Source of the DNA: Candidatus Lutibacillus vidarii
GTDB lineage: Bacteria > Actinomycetota > Actinomycetes > Actinomycetales > Dermatophilaceae
DNA: 64,000 nt
Assembly (NCBI GenBank): GCA_016717165.1
Contig: JADKGA010000003.1
Location: 62,001-126,000 of the forward strand
Direction of reading: 5' to 3'
In this document: positions 7,535 to 15,570 of the stretch, one piece after another
Numbering within the stretch: the stretch's first letter is position 1
Layout: the number at the start of each line of letters is the position of its first letter
The notes under the pieces: generated by a model
Seen by the model: only the letters and a program-made list of their open reading frames with translations
Database searches by the model: none
Told to the model about the DNA's origin: nothing
Translations under genes and position numbers: made by a program

Positions 7535-8460
7535 TGTCCGAACCCTTCGACGTTCTCGCCGCGCTCATCCGGGTAGACCGCACTCCGAACCTGGCGGCCG
7601 CGGTGCGCAGCCTCGCATCGGCCGGAGTTCCGGTGTTTCCGTGCGAGCTCGATGGGAAGCGGCCGCTCACCCGCCGCGGGTTCCTCGACGCGAGCAGTGA
7701 ACCCGCGCAAGTCGCCACGTGGTGGTCACGAACCCCGGACGCGAACATCGGTATCCCAACTGGCGCGGCCTCGGGTGTGGTTGTCGTGGACGTCGATGTT
7801 CACGGCCCCACAGATGGCCGCGCAGCATGGCACCGCGCCTCAGATGCTGGACTTGTGGATGGGGCGGGGCTGCTGGTGCGGACCCCGACCGGTGGCACGC
7901 ACGCCTACTTCCCGGCAACGCCTGGCGTGGCGCAGCGGTCGTGGCAGGCCGCCAATGCCGGGGTCGATTTCCGGGGCGACGGCGGCTACATCATCGCCCC
8001 GCCCTCCCGTCGAACCATCGACGGCACCGTGCGGCGCTACGAGATCGCCGATGTCGCCACCCACTCCGTCGGTCCCGTGGACGCGAACCGGCTACGGGAC
8101 TTCCTCGACCCGCGCCCAGTCGCCCCCTCGCGTAGCAGAGGAAACGCGGCGACCGTGGATGCCGAGAAGTTGGCAGCCTGGGTCGCCGATCGGAGTGAGG
8201 GCGAACGAAACCGAAGCCTGTTTTGGGCTGCCTGCCGTCTCGCCGAGAGCGGCACCACACCAGCTGACGTGCTCGATGCACTCGGCCCAGCCGCTGCGCA
8301 GGCGGGCCTCAGCGAGCGGGAGATCACCACGACCGTGCGCTCCGCCTACCGCGCCACCGCGCCGGAGGCTGCTCCTGCCGCTCGGGCGCCGAGCGCGGCT
8401 CGGTGGTGTGCTCGCTCGGCACCCTCGCCGACTGCCTCAGTTGGGAGGGCAGGATTGTGA
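7534..8460 (+). CDS. Bifunctional primase-polymerase (Prim-Pol) domain protein
   Basis: A 308-residue protein whose ATG overlaps the previous stop (TGATG). The N-terminal domain has archaeo-eukaryotic primase features: VFPC...GKRPLTRRGF near 34-50, the metal-binding VVDVDVHG near 84-91, TPTGGTHAYF near 118 and VDFRGDGGYIIAPP near 150. A helical region follows (ERNRSLFWAACRLAESG), typical of plasmid and phage Prim-Pol proteins. No helicase domain is present. It probably primes element replication or second-strand synthesis after transfer. The last 40 residues are Ala/Ser-rich. Confidence 0.85.
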   Translation: MSEPFDVLAALIRVDRTPNLAAAVRSLASAGVPVFPCELDGKRPLTRRGFLDASSEPAQVATWWSRTPDANIGIPTGAASGVVVVDVDVHGPTDGRAAWHRASDAGLVDGAGLLVRTPTGGTHAYFPATPGVAQRSWQAANAGVDFRGDGGYIIAPPSRRTIDGTVRRYEIADVATHSVGPVDANRLRDFLDPRPVAPSRSRGNAATVDAEKLAAWVADRSEGERNRSLFWAACRLAESGTTPADVLDALGPAAAQAGLSEREITTTVRSAYRATAPEAAPAARAPSAARWCARSAPSPTASVGRAGL

Positions 8461-9185
8461 TGGAGAGTGCCAGTCCGCGCCGTTGGGCCGCTGTGACCGC
8501 GGTTGCTGGGACGGTGTTCATCGCCGCCGGTGCGTTCTGGCTCTCCTTCATGTCACTTGCCGATCTCGCCGCGAGATCAGGTATCGGTACGGGGCAGGCG
8601 TGGGCGTGGCCGCTGATCGTGGACGGCATCATCGTGGTCGCGACCGTTGCCGTGGTCGCGCTCGCCGGGCAACGCTCCGCCTGGTATCCGTGGGCGCTTC
8701 TGATCGGCGGGGCGCTCGTCTCGGTTGCTGCGAACGCGATCCACGCCGTCGTCGCCGCAGACGCCGACGTGCCCGGCATCCTCGCCGCCTCCGTCGCAGC
8801 CGTGCCACCGGTCGTGCTGCTGGCGATCACCCACCTCACCGTCATCCTCACTCGCACCCCGACTGTCACACCGGAGACGACTGCCTCGTCCAGTGTTACG
8901 CGGCTCGCGCCTGCCTCCGGCAACGAAGTGTCGAGTGAACTGGAGCCAGCACCCGTGCTGGTTGACCTTGCCGAACTGGCGCCCATGCTCACTGCCGAAG
9001 AGCCGGTCGATCCGGCGGAGCGGCGCGCGTTGGGGTGGAAGCTGCGCGAGGCCGGTTGGTCGAACAAGCGGATCGCTCGCGAGCTTGGCGTGCATCCCTC
9101 GACCGTGGGCCGCTGGTTCACCCCCGCACACCTTCCCAGTGATGACAACGAGTCCGCCGACACGCGGGAGGAGGCAACCCCATGA
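8460..9185 (+). CDS. DUF2637 membrane protein with C-terminal HTH
   Basis: A 241-residue protein; its ATG overlaps the preceding TGA and follows a GGGAGGGCAGGA ribosome site. The N-terminal half has about four membrane segments (VAGTVFIAAGAFWLSFMSL, VDGIIVVATVAVVAL and two more), the DUF2637 pattern common in actinobacterial conjugative elements. The C-terminus is soluble with a helix-turn-helix (NKRIARELGVHPSTVGRWF, about 202-220). A membrane-tethered DNA-binding role in transfer or copy control is inferred. Confidence 0.75.
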   Translation: MESASPRRWAAVTAVAGTVFIAAGAFWLSFMSLADLAARSGIGTGQAWAWPLIVDGIIVVATVAVVALAGQRSAWYPWALLIGGALVSVAANAIHAVVAADADVPGILAASVAAVPPVVLLAITHLTVILTRTPTVTPETTASSSVTRLAPASGNEVSSELEPAPVLVDLAELAPMLTAEEPVDPAERRALGWKLREAGWSNKRIARELGVHPSTVGRWFTPAHLPSDDNESADTREEATP

Positions 9186-9604
9186 ACACCAGCGACAACC
9201 CGCATCCCGATCCGCACCGTGACCCCCGCAGCCTGATGCCTGGTCCGGCCGACGAGGCACTCTCAGTGCCGCGCGAGGGGCGCGAGCCCGCTGAGGTGAT
9301 GGCCGTGCCGGAGGCGGTGCGCGCCGCCCAGGTAGCCCGCACCTTGAAGCACGACGACACCGTGATTCGTGGCCGGGGTGTGGAGTGGGTGCGCCCGACC
9401 GATCTGGTGGCCCGTCACTCCGCGAACGTCGCCGGACGCAGCCTGGACTTCCAGGCCGAACTCGCCCGCCGTACCCGCACACCCCTGCGGATCGGGATGC
9501 AGGCCGCGCGAGATCGGGCACGGCGACTGCCGCCGATCACGGCGTTCGGTCGGCGCACCGTCACCACGTCGGCCCCAATTCGGCCTGGGGTCGGGATGGG
9601 GTGA
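9182..9604 (+). CDS. Element-encoded hypothetical protein
   Basis: A 140-residue protein whose start overlaps the previous stop by four bases (ATGA). It is basic and mostly hydrophilic, with a proline-rich N-terminus and a conserved-looking middle (RGVEWVRPTDLVARHSANVAGR). There are no membrane segments and I recognise no family. Tight coupling to the DUF2637 gene suggests a shared role in element maintenance. Confidence 0.65.
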   Translation: MNTSDNPHPDPHRDPRSLMPGPADEALSVPREGREPAEVMAVPEAVRAAQVARTLKHDDTVIRGRGVEWVRPTDLVARHSANVAGRSLDFQAELARRTRTPLRIGMQAARDRARRLPPITAFGRRTVTTSAPIRPGVGMG

Positions 9605-9697
9605 CGGTGACAGGTCATGGTCCAGACGGCAACCGCAGGGATAGGGGCGCGCACGTGGGAGCGGGCGCACACCTACCTGCCAGGAGGTGCCGACACC

Positions 9698-10570
9698 ATG
9701 ACCACAACCACCAACCCCAGCACCGAGTCCGAGCACGAGGACTTCACCACGAGCGAGGGCCTACGTGCCCTGCTGAACCGGCTCCACGCTGGCGGTGAGG
9801 ACACCTGGGTTCACGACCCAGTCGCGCGCGATCTGATGGAGTTCACGGCCGAGAAATACAAGGCACTGGCCCGCAAGCACCGCCTCGACACATGGGAGGC
9901 AGTCGCAGCGGCGTTCGACGTGATGCAGAACCGCTCCACCCGCAAAGCCAACGACCCGTGGGCGATCATCACCCACGCCGTGCGGATCACCTGCATCTAC
10001 GAGGAACGAGCCCAAGGGCTGCTCTGCTCGGTGCACCAGGCGCGGCGTTCACACGTTTCGGCATTCCACGACCCCGAACGGTTCTCCGACCGCGAGACCC
10101 CGCTGGCCGACTACCATCCCGCATTCCACACCACCGACACCCCACCAAGCGACACCGCACCCGAGCCTCGCGACCTGTTGGGTTCGGCACAGGCTTGCAT
10201 GTCCGCCACCTCGGCAGCCGAGGATGCGATCGCGCTGCTATGTCTGCTCGGCTGGCCCGCCGACGCTGCCCGCGCGTCGGTCGAGCACATCTGCTCCACG
10301 CTGATGAAATCCGGCACCCGCCAGGCCGCTTACGAGGCACTGCGCCGGGACCGGCACGCCCGCGCGCTCCTCGACCTGCCCCACCGAACCTGGACCGCAC
10401 TCTTGCGTGCGCTGCTGGGGAACCCGCACCCCGCCTACGCCGCGACCTCGACCGGACGCGGGATGCTGTTGCGGCTCCTCCTCGGGGAGAGCATCGAACT
10501 GCTGCTGCGCGACGACGACCTGATCCTCGCACTCGCGCTGGCAGCACCCACCGGCACAGGTGGGCAGTAG
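9698..10570 (+). CDS. Element-encoded hypothetical protein, helical
   Basis: A 290-residue soluble protein starting at ATG 9698, seven bases after a strong AGGAGG site; an upstream in-frame start at 9617 lacks a ribosome site. The protein looks alpha-helical, with WEAVAAAFDVMQNRSTRKAN and a C-terminal Leu-rich region (GMLLRLLLGESIELLLRDDD). It lies between the Prim-Pol/DUF2637 genes and the ParB-like gene, as in related actinobacterial elements. No catalytic motif is visible. A replication or partition accessory role is only a guess. Confidence 0.65.
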   Translation: MTTTTNPSTESEHEDFTTSEGLRALLNRLHAGGEDTWVHDPVARDLMEFTAEKYKALARKHRLDTWEAVAAAFDVMQNRSTRKANDPWAIITHAVRITCIYEERAQGLLCSVHQARRSHVSAFHDPERFSDRETPLADYHPAFHTTDTPPSDTAPEPRDLLGSAQACMSATSAAEDAIALLCLLGWPADAARASVEHICSTLMKSGTRQAAYEALRRDRHARALLDLPHRTWTALLRALLGNPHPAYAATSTGRGMLLRLLLGESIELLLRDDDLILALALAAPTGTGGQ

Positions 10571-10572
10571 CG

Positions 10573-11571
10573 ATGACCGAACCGCTGGCAGGCAGCATCC
10601 AGCTCGACCGGGCCGTCGATTCCCTGATCGTCGGCACTCGCCACCGCGCTGACCTCGGTGACCTGGAGACCCTTGCCTCGTCCATCAACCGCGACGGCCT
10701 CCTCCAGCCGCTGACCGTCACCATCGACGGCGTCCTCGTCTGCGGTGCCAGGCGTCTGGCGGCGATCAAGATGCTCGGGTGGCGCACTGTGAGCGTCTGG
10801 GTGAGAAGTGGCCTCTCGGGCCGGCTCGGGAAACTCCTCGCGGAGCAAGACGACAACATGCTCCACAAGCCCTACACCCAGCTCGAAGCCGCCGGTCTCT
10901 ACCGCGAGATCAAGGAAGTCATGGCCGAAGACGCCGCCCGCCGGAAGTCTGCGACTCAGTTCAGCAGCGAGAACCAGCCGGGAAGTGACGGTGGTGCAAA
11001 TTTTGCACCACCGTCGAGCGGTACTGTCGGGAAGACTCGGGAACAGGCGGCGGCGATGATTCCCGGCGGTGCCTCGCACACCACGCTGGAGAAGATCGGG
11101 TATGTCGAGGACATCGCCGCTAACCCAGCCCAACCGGAGTCGCTGCGTGGGGAGGCTGCTGCCGGGTTGGAGCGGATCGAGGCCGGTGATCCGGTGCATC
11201 CGATCTACCTGGCGATCCGCGAAGCCGCAGAGGCCGCGCGTGAGGTTCGCGAAGCGGCGATGCACGCCCTCGCCGAGGAGGCTGTCGCCCGCGCGAACGC
11301 GTTGAAGAAGGGCAAGAAGACCCGGCCGCGACCCAAGCTGGTCGACCCCGAGGGCGAGCCGGAGCCCTACCCGGTGCGGGCGTTCATCCAGACCTGGCGC
11401 GAACTCGCGAGCTGGTGGACCCACTACGACACCGCAGCGCTGGCCGCCCAGCTGACCGACGAACAATACGAGAAGTTCCTCGCCACCGCTGACGGCACCT
11501 TACGCTTCGCCGACGAACTCCGCGCCGCGCGGGATGCCACCGAGACCCGGCCACACTTGCGTGCCCTCTGA
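10573..11571 (+). CDS. ParB/Srx-fold nuclease-like protein
   Basis: A 332-residue protein beginning two bases after the previous stop. Residues about 10-110 match a ParB N-terminal domain: DLETLASSINRDGLLQPLTV, the VLVCGARRLAAIKMLGW box (GxRR) and an LAEQDDNMLHKPYT region. A helical middle part contains a probable HTH (GKTREQAAAMIPGGASHTTLEKIG), and the C-terminus is lysine-rich then acidic. ParB-like proteins of mobile elements act in partition, regulation or ssDNA cleavage; no ParA partner is visible here, so plain partition is less likely. Confidence 0.8.
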   Translation: MTEPLAGSIQLDRAVDSLIVGTRHRADLGDLETLASSINRDGLLQPLTVTIDGVLVCGARRLAAIKMLGWRTVSVWVRSGLSGRLGKLLAEQDDNMLHKPYTQLEAAGLYREIKEVMAEDAARRKSATQFSSENQPGSDGGANFAPPSSGTVGKTREQAAAMIPGGASHTTLEKIGYVEDIAANPAQPESLRGEAAAGLERIEAGDPVHPIYLAIREAAEAAREVREAAMHALAEEAVARANALKKGKKTRPRPKLVDPEGEPEPYPVRAFIQTWRELASWWTHYDTAALAAQLTDEQYEKFLATADGTLRFADELRAARDATETRPHLRAL

Positions 11572-11604
11572 CCGAGCCCGGGCCGACGGGCGCACCTGCC
11601 AGGC

Positions 11605-12297
11605 ATGAGCCCTGCACCCACTGACTCCCGAGCCCGCCGCCGACTCACCGCCCTCATCACCGTCGGCATCGTCCTGCTGCTCCTGGCGGCTGTCGGCGTC
11701 TACGGACTGGCCACCGGCCCCCGCAACACCAGCCCCACCGACCCGAGCCCAGAGGCCACTCTGGGCGTAAACGCGCCGCCGTCTCCGACACTGCCAACAC
11801 CGTCGTTGCCGAAGGTTCCGGCGGTGCCGCGTTCGAGCGACCCGGTGACCTTCGCCGAAGGCGTCGCCACCACCCTGTTCGCCTGGGACACGACGCTGGG
11901 GCTGTGGCCACTGGACTACACCTCGACGATCCTTGCCGTCGGCGACCCCTTCGGCGATGAGCAGGCCGGCCTCGCCTCCGACATCGCCACCTACCTGCCC
12001 AACCGGGACGCCTGGACCGAACTGCGCCAGTACGCCACCACCCAGCACCTCGTCATCAACACGTCTTTCGTCCCTGATGCGTGGGCCGACGCTCTCACGC
12101 AGGTGCAACCCGGGCAGATCGCACCCGGCACCGTCGCAGTCACGATCGAGGGCACCCGCCACCGCACCGGTGTCTGGAACGGCCAGCCGGTCACCTCCGA
12201 GCATCCCGTCGCGTTCACCGTGTTCGTGGTCTGCGCACCGACGTATCCGACCTGCCACCTGTTGCGGCTGTCCCAGCTCGACAACCCCCTGCGCTGA
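11605..12297 (+). CDS. VirB8/TcpC-like conjugative membrane protein
   Basis: A 230-residue protein with a short basic N-terminus, one membrane helix (LITVGIVLLLLAAVGVYGLA, about 16-37), a Pro/Ser/Thr-rich linker and an extracytoplasmic domain of about 150 residues. This layout and the position before the wall hydrolase match the TcpC/VirB8-like assembly factor of Gram-positive conjugation systems. Sequence conservation is weak in this group, so the call rests on topology and context. Confidence 0.6.
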   Translation: MSPAPTDSRARRRLTALITVGIVLLLLAAVGVYGLATGPRNTSPTDPSPEATLGVNAPPSPTLPTPSLPKVPAVPRSSDPVTFAEGVATTLFAWDTTLGLWPLDYTSTILAVGDPFGDEQAGLASDIATYLPNRDAWTELRQYATTQHLVINTSFVPDAWADALTQVQPGQIAPGTVAVTIEGTRHRTGVWNGQPVTSEHPVAFTVFVVCAPTYPTCHLLRLSQLDNPLR

Positions 12298-12306
12298 GGT
12301 GCCGCC

Positions 12307-13920
12307 GTGTTCCGCAAAGTCGCCATCGCTGCCATCACTCTCATGTTCTTCGCACCCTCAGCCCTCCTGCTCGGGATCGGGGCGCTGATGAACCCCGCCG
12401 CTGCGAACTGCGCCACCACCACGGGCACCGTTCACCTCGGACCTGTCCCGGACTCGCTGACGGTGACGACGGCGAGCGGTGAGATGTTCACGCTGAACCG
12501 GCTGCAGCTCACCCATGCAGCCACGTTCATCGCGATCGGCAACAGCATCGACGGCGTAGGAAAGCCGGGAATCAAGATTGCGCTCATGGCCGCACTCACC
12601 GAATCCACGCTGCGGATGCTGGCCAACACCGGTACCTACCCCGAGAGCGGGAACTACCCCAACGACGGCAACGGCTCCGACCACGACTCTTTGGGCCTGT
12701 TCCAGATGCGCCCGCAGTCGGGGTGGGGCACTGTCGCCGAGCTCATGGACCCGACCTATCAGGCACGGGCGTTCTTCGGCGGCCCGGCCGGCCCCAACTA
12801 TCCGAGCCCGCGCGGTCTGCTCGACATTCCCGGGTGGCAGCAGATGGACCCCGGCGAAGCCGCCCAAGCCGTCGAGGTCTCCGCCTACCCGGACAGGTAC
12901 CGCAACTACGCACCCGTCGCCAACGCCATCCTCACTGCTCTCAGCACGAGTGGCCCCGGCGGGACGTCTGCGGTGGGGCCGGTGGCGGCTTCGTCGCGCG
13001 TCGTGTTCCCGCTGCCCGACGGAACGTGGGTGGCGACCTCGCCGTTCGGGATGCGTGTGCACCCGATCACCGGGGAGCACAAGCTGCACACCGGCACCGA
13101 CCTCGCCGCCACCGACGGCACTCCGATCCTGGCCGCAGCCGACGGGACCGTCACCGTCGCGGAGTTCTCCGGCGGGTACGGCGGGCTCATCGTCATTGAG
13201 CACACCATCGACGGCCGGATGGTCGCTACCGCGTATGCGCACATGTGGCAGCCCGGCATCCACGTCAAAGTAGGCGACCAAGTCCAGGCTGGGCAGCACA
13301 TCGGCGATGTCGGTTCCTCCGGGTATTCGACCGGCCCTCACCTGCACTTCGAGGTCCGCCCCGGCGGCACCAACGCCGAAGCGATCGACGCCGCCGCCTG
13401 GCTCAACCAACACGGCGCGGCGAACCTCCCCGAAGCGACCAGCAGCTCACCAGCCGCCTGCCGCACGGCGGGCACCGCCGGATCGCCCACCGGTGTCGAT
13501 GGCGACCCCGACCGGCTCGTCGACGATCCCACCACCGGCGGGAAGATCACCGCCCGGCTGCTGCACCTGCACCAGCAAACGCTCGCCGCGTTCCCCGACA
13601 CCGGCTGGGTCTGCTACTCACCCCGCCCCGGCACCAAGTCCGAGCACCCCCTCGGGCGGGCGTGCGACATCACCTTCGGCAACCAGATCGGGCAGCGCCC
13701 CACCCCTGCCCAGCTCGACGCCGGATGGACTGTCACGAACTGGATGAAGGACAACGCAGGTGTGCTCGGCGTCGAGTACCTCATTTGGCAAGGCCAAATC
13801 TGGTCCGTCAGCCGCGACGCCGACGGCTGGCGCCCCTACAACGGCGGAGGCATGCACGACCCGGGCGACGTGACCGGCGGCCACTTCGACCATCTCCACG
13901 TCACAGTGAAAGCAAACTAG
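12307..13920 (+). CDS. Three-domain cell-wall hydrolase of the conjugation system
   Basis: A 537-residue exported protein (GTG start with a GAGGTG site). A hydrophobic segment near 5-28 is a signal or anchor. Residues about 60-210 look lysozyme/transglycosylase-like (ALMAALTESTLR, DSLGLFQMRPQSGWG). Residues about 240-360 are an M23 endopeptidase with HTGTD near 261 and HLHFEV near 346. Residues about 410-537 carry an M15-like pattern, SEHPLGRACDI and HFDHLHV, as in ARB_07466-type C-terminal domains. Conjugation systems of Gram-positives need such an enzyme to open peptidoglycan. The following transposon-like module separates it from the next transfer genes. Confidence 0.85.
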   Translation: MFRKVAIAAITLMFFAPSALLLGIGALMNPAAANCATTTGTVHLGPVPDSLTVTTASGEMFTLNRLQLTHAATFIAIGNSIDGVGKPGIKIALMAALTESTLRMLANTGTYPESGNYPNDGNGSDHDSLGLFQMRPQSGWGTVAELMDPTYQARAFFGGPAGPNYPSPRGLLDIPGWQQMDPGEAAQAVEVSAYPDRYRNYAPVANAILTALSTSGPGGTSAVGPVAASSRVVFPLPDGTWVATSPFGMRVHPITGEHKLHTGTDLAATDGTPILAAADGTVTVAEFSGGYGGLIVIEHTIDGRMVATAYAHMWQPGIHVKVGDQVQAGQHIGDVGSSGYSTGPHLHFEVRPGGTNAEAIDAAAWLNQHGAANLPEATSSSPAACRTAGTAGSPTGVDGDPDRLVDDPTTGGKITARLLHLHQQTLAAFPDTGWVCYSPRPGTKSEHPLGRACDITFGNQIGQRPTPAQLDAGWTVTNWMKDNAGVLGVEYLIWQGQIWSVSRDADGWRPYNGGGMHDPGDVTGGHFDHLHVTVKAN

Positions 13921-13926
13921 CAATTA

Positions 13927-14082
13927 TTACGTTAGATGTAATCCGCGACGGCCGGAATCGTGCGTATTCGCTGGTCAGGCAAGGGTACCAGGGGTCACTG
14001 ATCTGAGCCTTGAACCCGGCTCTTGACCAGGGAAAACGCACCAAGTCTTACGTTAGATGTACTTTTCATACATTAGATGTAA
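13927..14082. repeat. Three palindromic TTACRTTAGATGTAA sites before the integrase gene
   Basis: Copies lie at 13927-13941, 14048-14061 (last base differs) and 14069-14082. Each is a near-perfect palindrome, TTACAT-TAG-ATGTAA in its best form. The last two are 21 bp apart and framed by AGTCTTAC (14044-14051) and GTAAGACT (14079-14086). The first abuts the wall-hydrolase stop codon. They could be recombinase core sites of the module or operators for its small HTH protein. I found no copy at the right end near 17240. Confidence 0.6.
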
Positions 14083-15220
14083 GACTGTTGGAGTGGACTT
14101 CGAGGACGGGAACCGCGCCGGATCGGTGACGGCGTTGCGGGCGGGCAACGTGGCGTTGCTGCGTCCGGCGGAGCAGGTCTTCGATGACATGCTCACGGGC
14201 TGGTCGGCGCAGCAGGTCTCACGGATGCTGAACCCCAAGACGATCGGGGCGCGCTTGTCACAGGTGCGCCGGTTCGCCGTGTTCTGCGGGAGCTTGCCGT
14301 GGGAGTGGTCGCCCGCCGATGTCGAGGAGTGGACGACCGAGCTGGTCTCCGGCGACAAGCCGTGCTCGCACGGCACGATCCGCTCGTATCAGAACGCGGT
14401 CGCGTTGTTCTGCGACTACCTGACCGACCGCCGCTACGGCTGGATCGAGCGATGCGAGGAACTGTTCGGCACTCATCCGGTGCAGGTCTGCCATGAGTGG
14501 AACACCGCGATCCACACCAGCGATCACGAGGCACGCCCGGCGGTCCGGCCACTGTCGCGGGAAGAGGTACAAGCCTTCTTCGACTACGCCGACGATCGCG
14601 CCGACCATGCTCGCACGCGCGGAAAGAAGGGCTGGAAGTCGGTGTTCCGCGACGCGACCCTGTTCAAGATGATCTACGCCTTCGGGCTGCGCCGCCGCGA
14701 GGTCGGGATGCTGGACCTGTATGACTTCACCCGCAACCCGACCGCGACCGAGTTCGGCCGGTACGGGGTCTGCAACGTCCGCTGGGGCAAGGCCAGCAAA
14801 GGCTCCCCGCCCCGTCGGCGGGCGGTGCTGGCGGTGTTCGACTGGACCCGCCCAGTGATCGAGGAATACGTCACCGACGTGCTGCCGCTGTTCGACACGG
14901 CAGGCGCCGGGATGCTGTGGCCGACCGAACGACAATCCAGGATCACGGGCAGCTACATCGGGATGAGGTTCGCCGAGTACCGCGACGACCTCGGCTTCGA
15001 CGCCGCGCTGCACCCGCACTGTCTGCGGCACTCGTATGTGACCCATCTGATCGAGGACGGCTTCGACCCGCTGTTCGTGCAGCAGCAGGTCGGGCACCGG
15101 TGGGGATCGACCACAGCCCTCTACACCGGCGTCTCGGGCGACTACCGCAACCGCACCCTGCGCCGCGCCCTGGACGCCGCGTTCACCCCACCGACCGCAA
15201 CCGAGGAAGGATCACGCTGA
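14057..15220 (+). CDS. Tyrosine site-specific recombinase (integrase)
   Basis: A 387-residue phage-integrase-family enzyme. The N-terminal SAM-like core-binding domain (about 35-120) precedes the catalytic domain, which holds all expected residues: Arg in GLRRREV, Lys in GKASKGSPP, HCLRHSYV (H-x-x-R), the second His in QQVGHRW and the nucleophile Tyr in ALYTGV. The enzyme should cut and rejoin DNA without DDE chemistry. ATG 14057 lies inside the palindromic repeats; GTG 14093, after GTTGGA, is an alternative start that loses 12 residues. It heads the three-gene module. Confidence 0.9.
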   Translation: MYFSYIRCKTVGVDFEDGNRAGSVTALRAGNVALLRPAEQVFDDMLTGWSAQQVSRMLNPKTIGARLSQVRRFAVFCGSLPWEWSPADVEEWTTELVSGDKPCSHGTIRSYQNAVALFCDYLTDRRYGWIERCEELFGTHPVQVCHEWNTAIHTSDHEARPAVRPLSREEVQAFFDYADDRADHARTRGKKGWKSVFRDATLFKMIYAFGLRRREVGMLDLYDFTRNPTATEFGRYGVCNVRWGKASKGSPPRRRAVLAVFDWTRPVIEEYVTDVLPLFDTAGAGMLWPTERQSRITGSYIGMRFAEYRDDLGFDAALHPHCLRHSYVTHLIEDGFDPLFVQQQVGHRWGSTTALYTGVSGDYRNRTLRRALDAAFTPPTATEEGSR

Positions 15221-15561
15221 TGACGAAGACCGTCGCCTACCACTGGCACCTGCGCAAGATCATGAACGAGCACGGCATGAACGCCACCACCGAACTGGTG
15301 CCGCTGCTGGCCGACCGGGGCGTGGTGATGACCTCGACCCAGGTCTACCGGATCGTCACCGGCGAGCCGGAGCGGTTGAACATGCGGCTGCTCGCCGCGC
15401 TCTGCGACATCCTCGACGTCACCCCCAACGACCTGATCGAGCCCTACGTCGCCACCAGCTCGCGGCGCGGACGCAAGACCGGCACCACCGGCACCAGCAC
15501 GCAGTCCAAGCCCAGCCGGAACCGTCCAACTCGCGCAGTCATCAAGCCTGCTGGGGACTGA
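15220..15561 (+). CDS. Small Xre-type HTH protein of the recombinase module
   Basis: A 113-residue protein whose ATG overlaps the integrase stop by one base. Residues about 5-75 form an Xre-like helix-turn-helix (LRKIMNEHGMNATTELVPLL, VYRIVTGEPERLNMRLLAAL) ending with ILDVTPNDLI, a typical Cro/C1-like end. The C-terminal 30 residues are basic and Ser/Thr-rich. It may direct the recombinases or repress the module; the upstream palindromes are candidate targets. Confidence 0.8.
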   Translation: MTKTVAYHWHLRKIMNEHGMNATTELVPLLADRGVVMTSTQVYRIVTGEPERLNMRLLAALCDILDVTPNDLIEPYVATSSRRGRKTGTTGTSTQSKPSRNRPTRAVIKPAGD

Positions 15562-15570
15562 CCGGACCAG

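Noticed and set aside
10573..11571. Complete ParAB partition locus
   Set aside because: The ParB-like gene has no ParA-type ATPase neighbour and the parS-like palindrome was not seen, so only the single protein is called.
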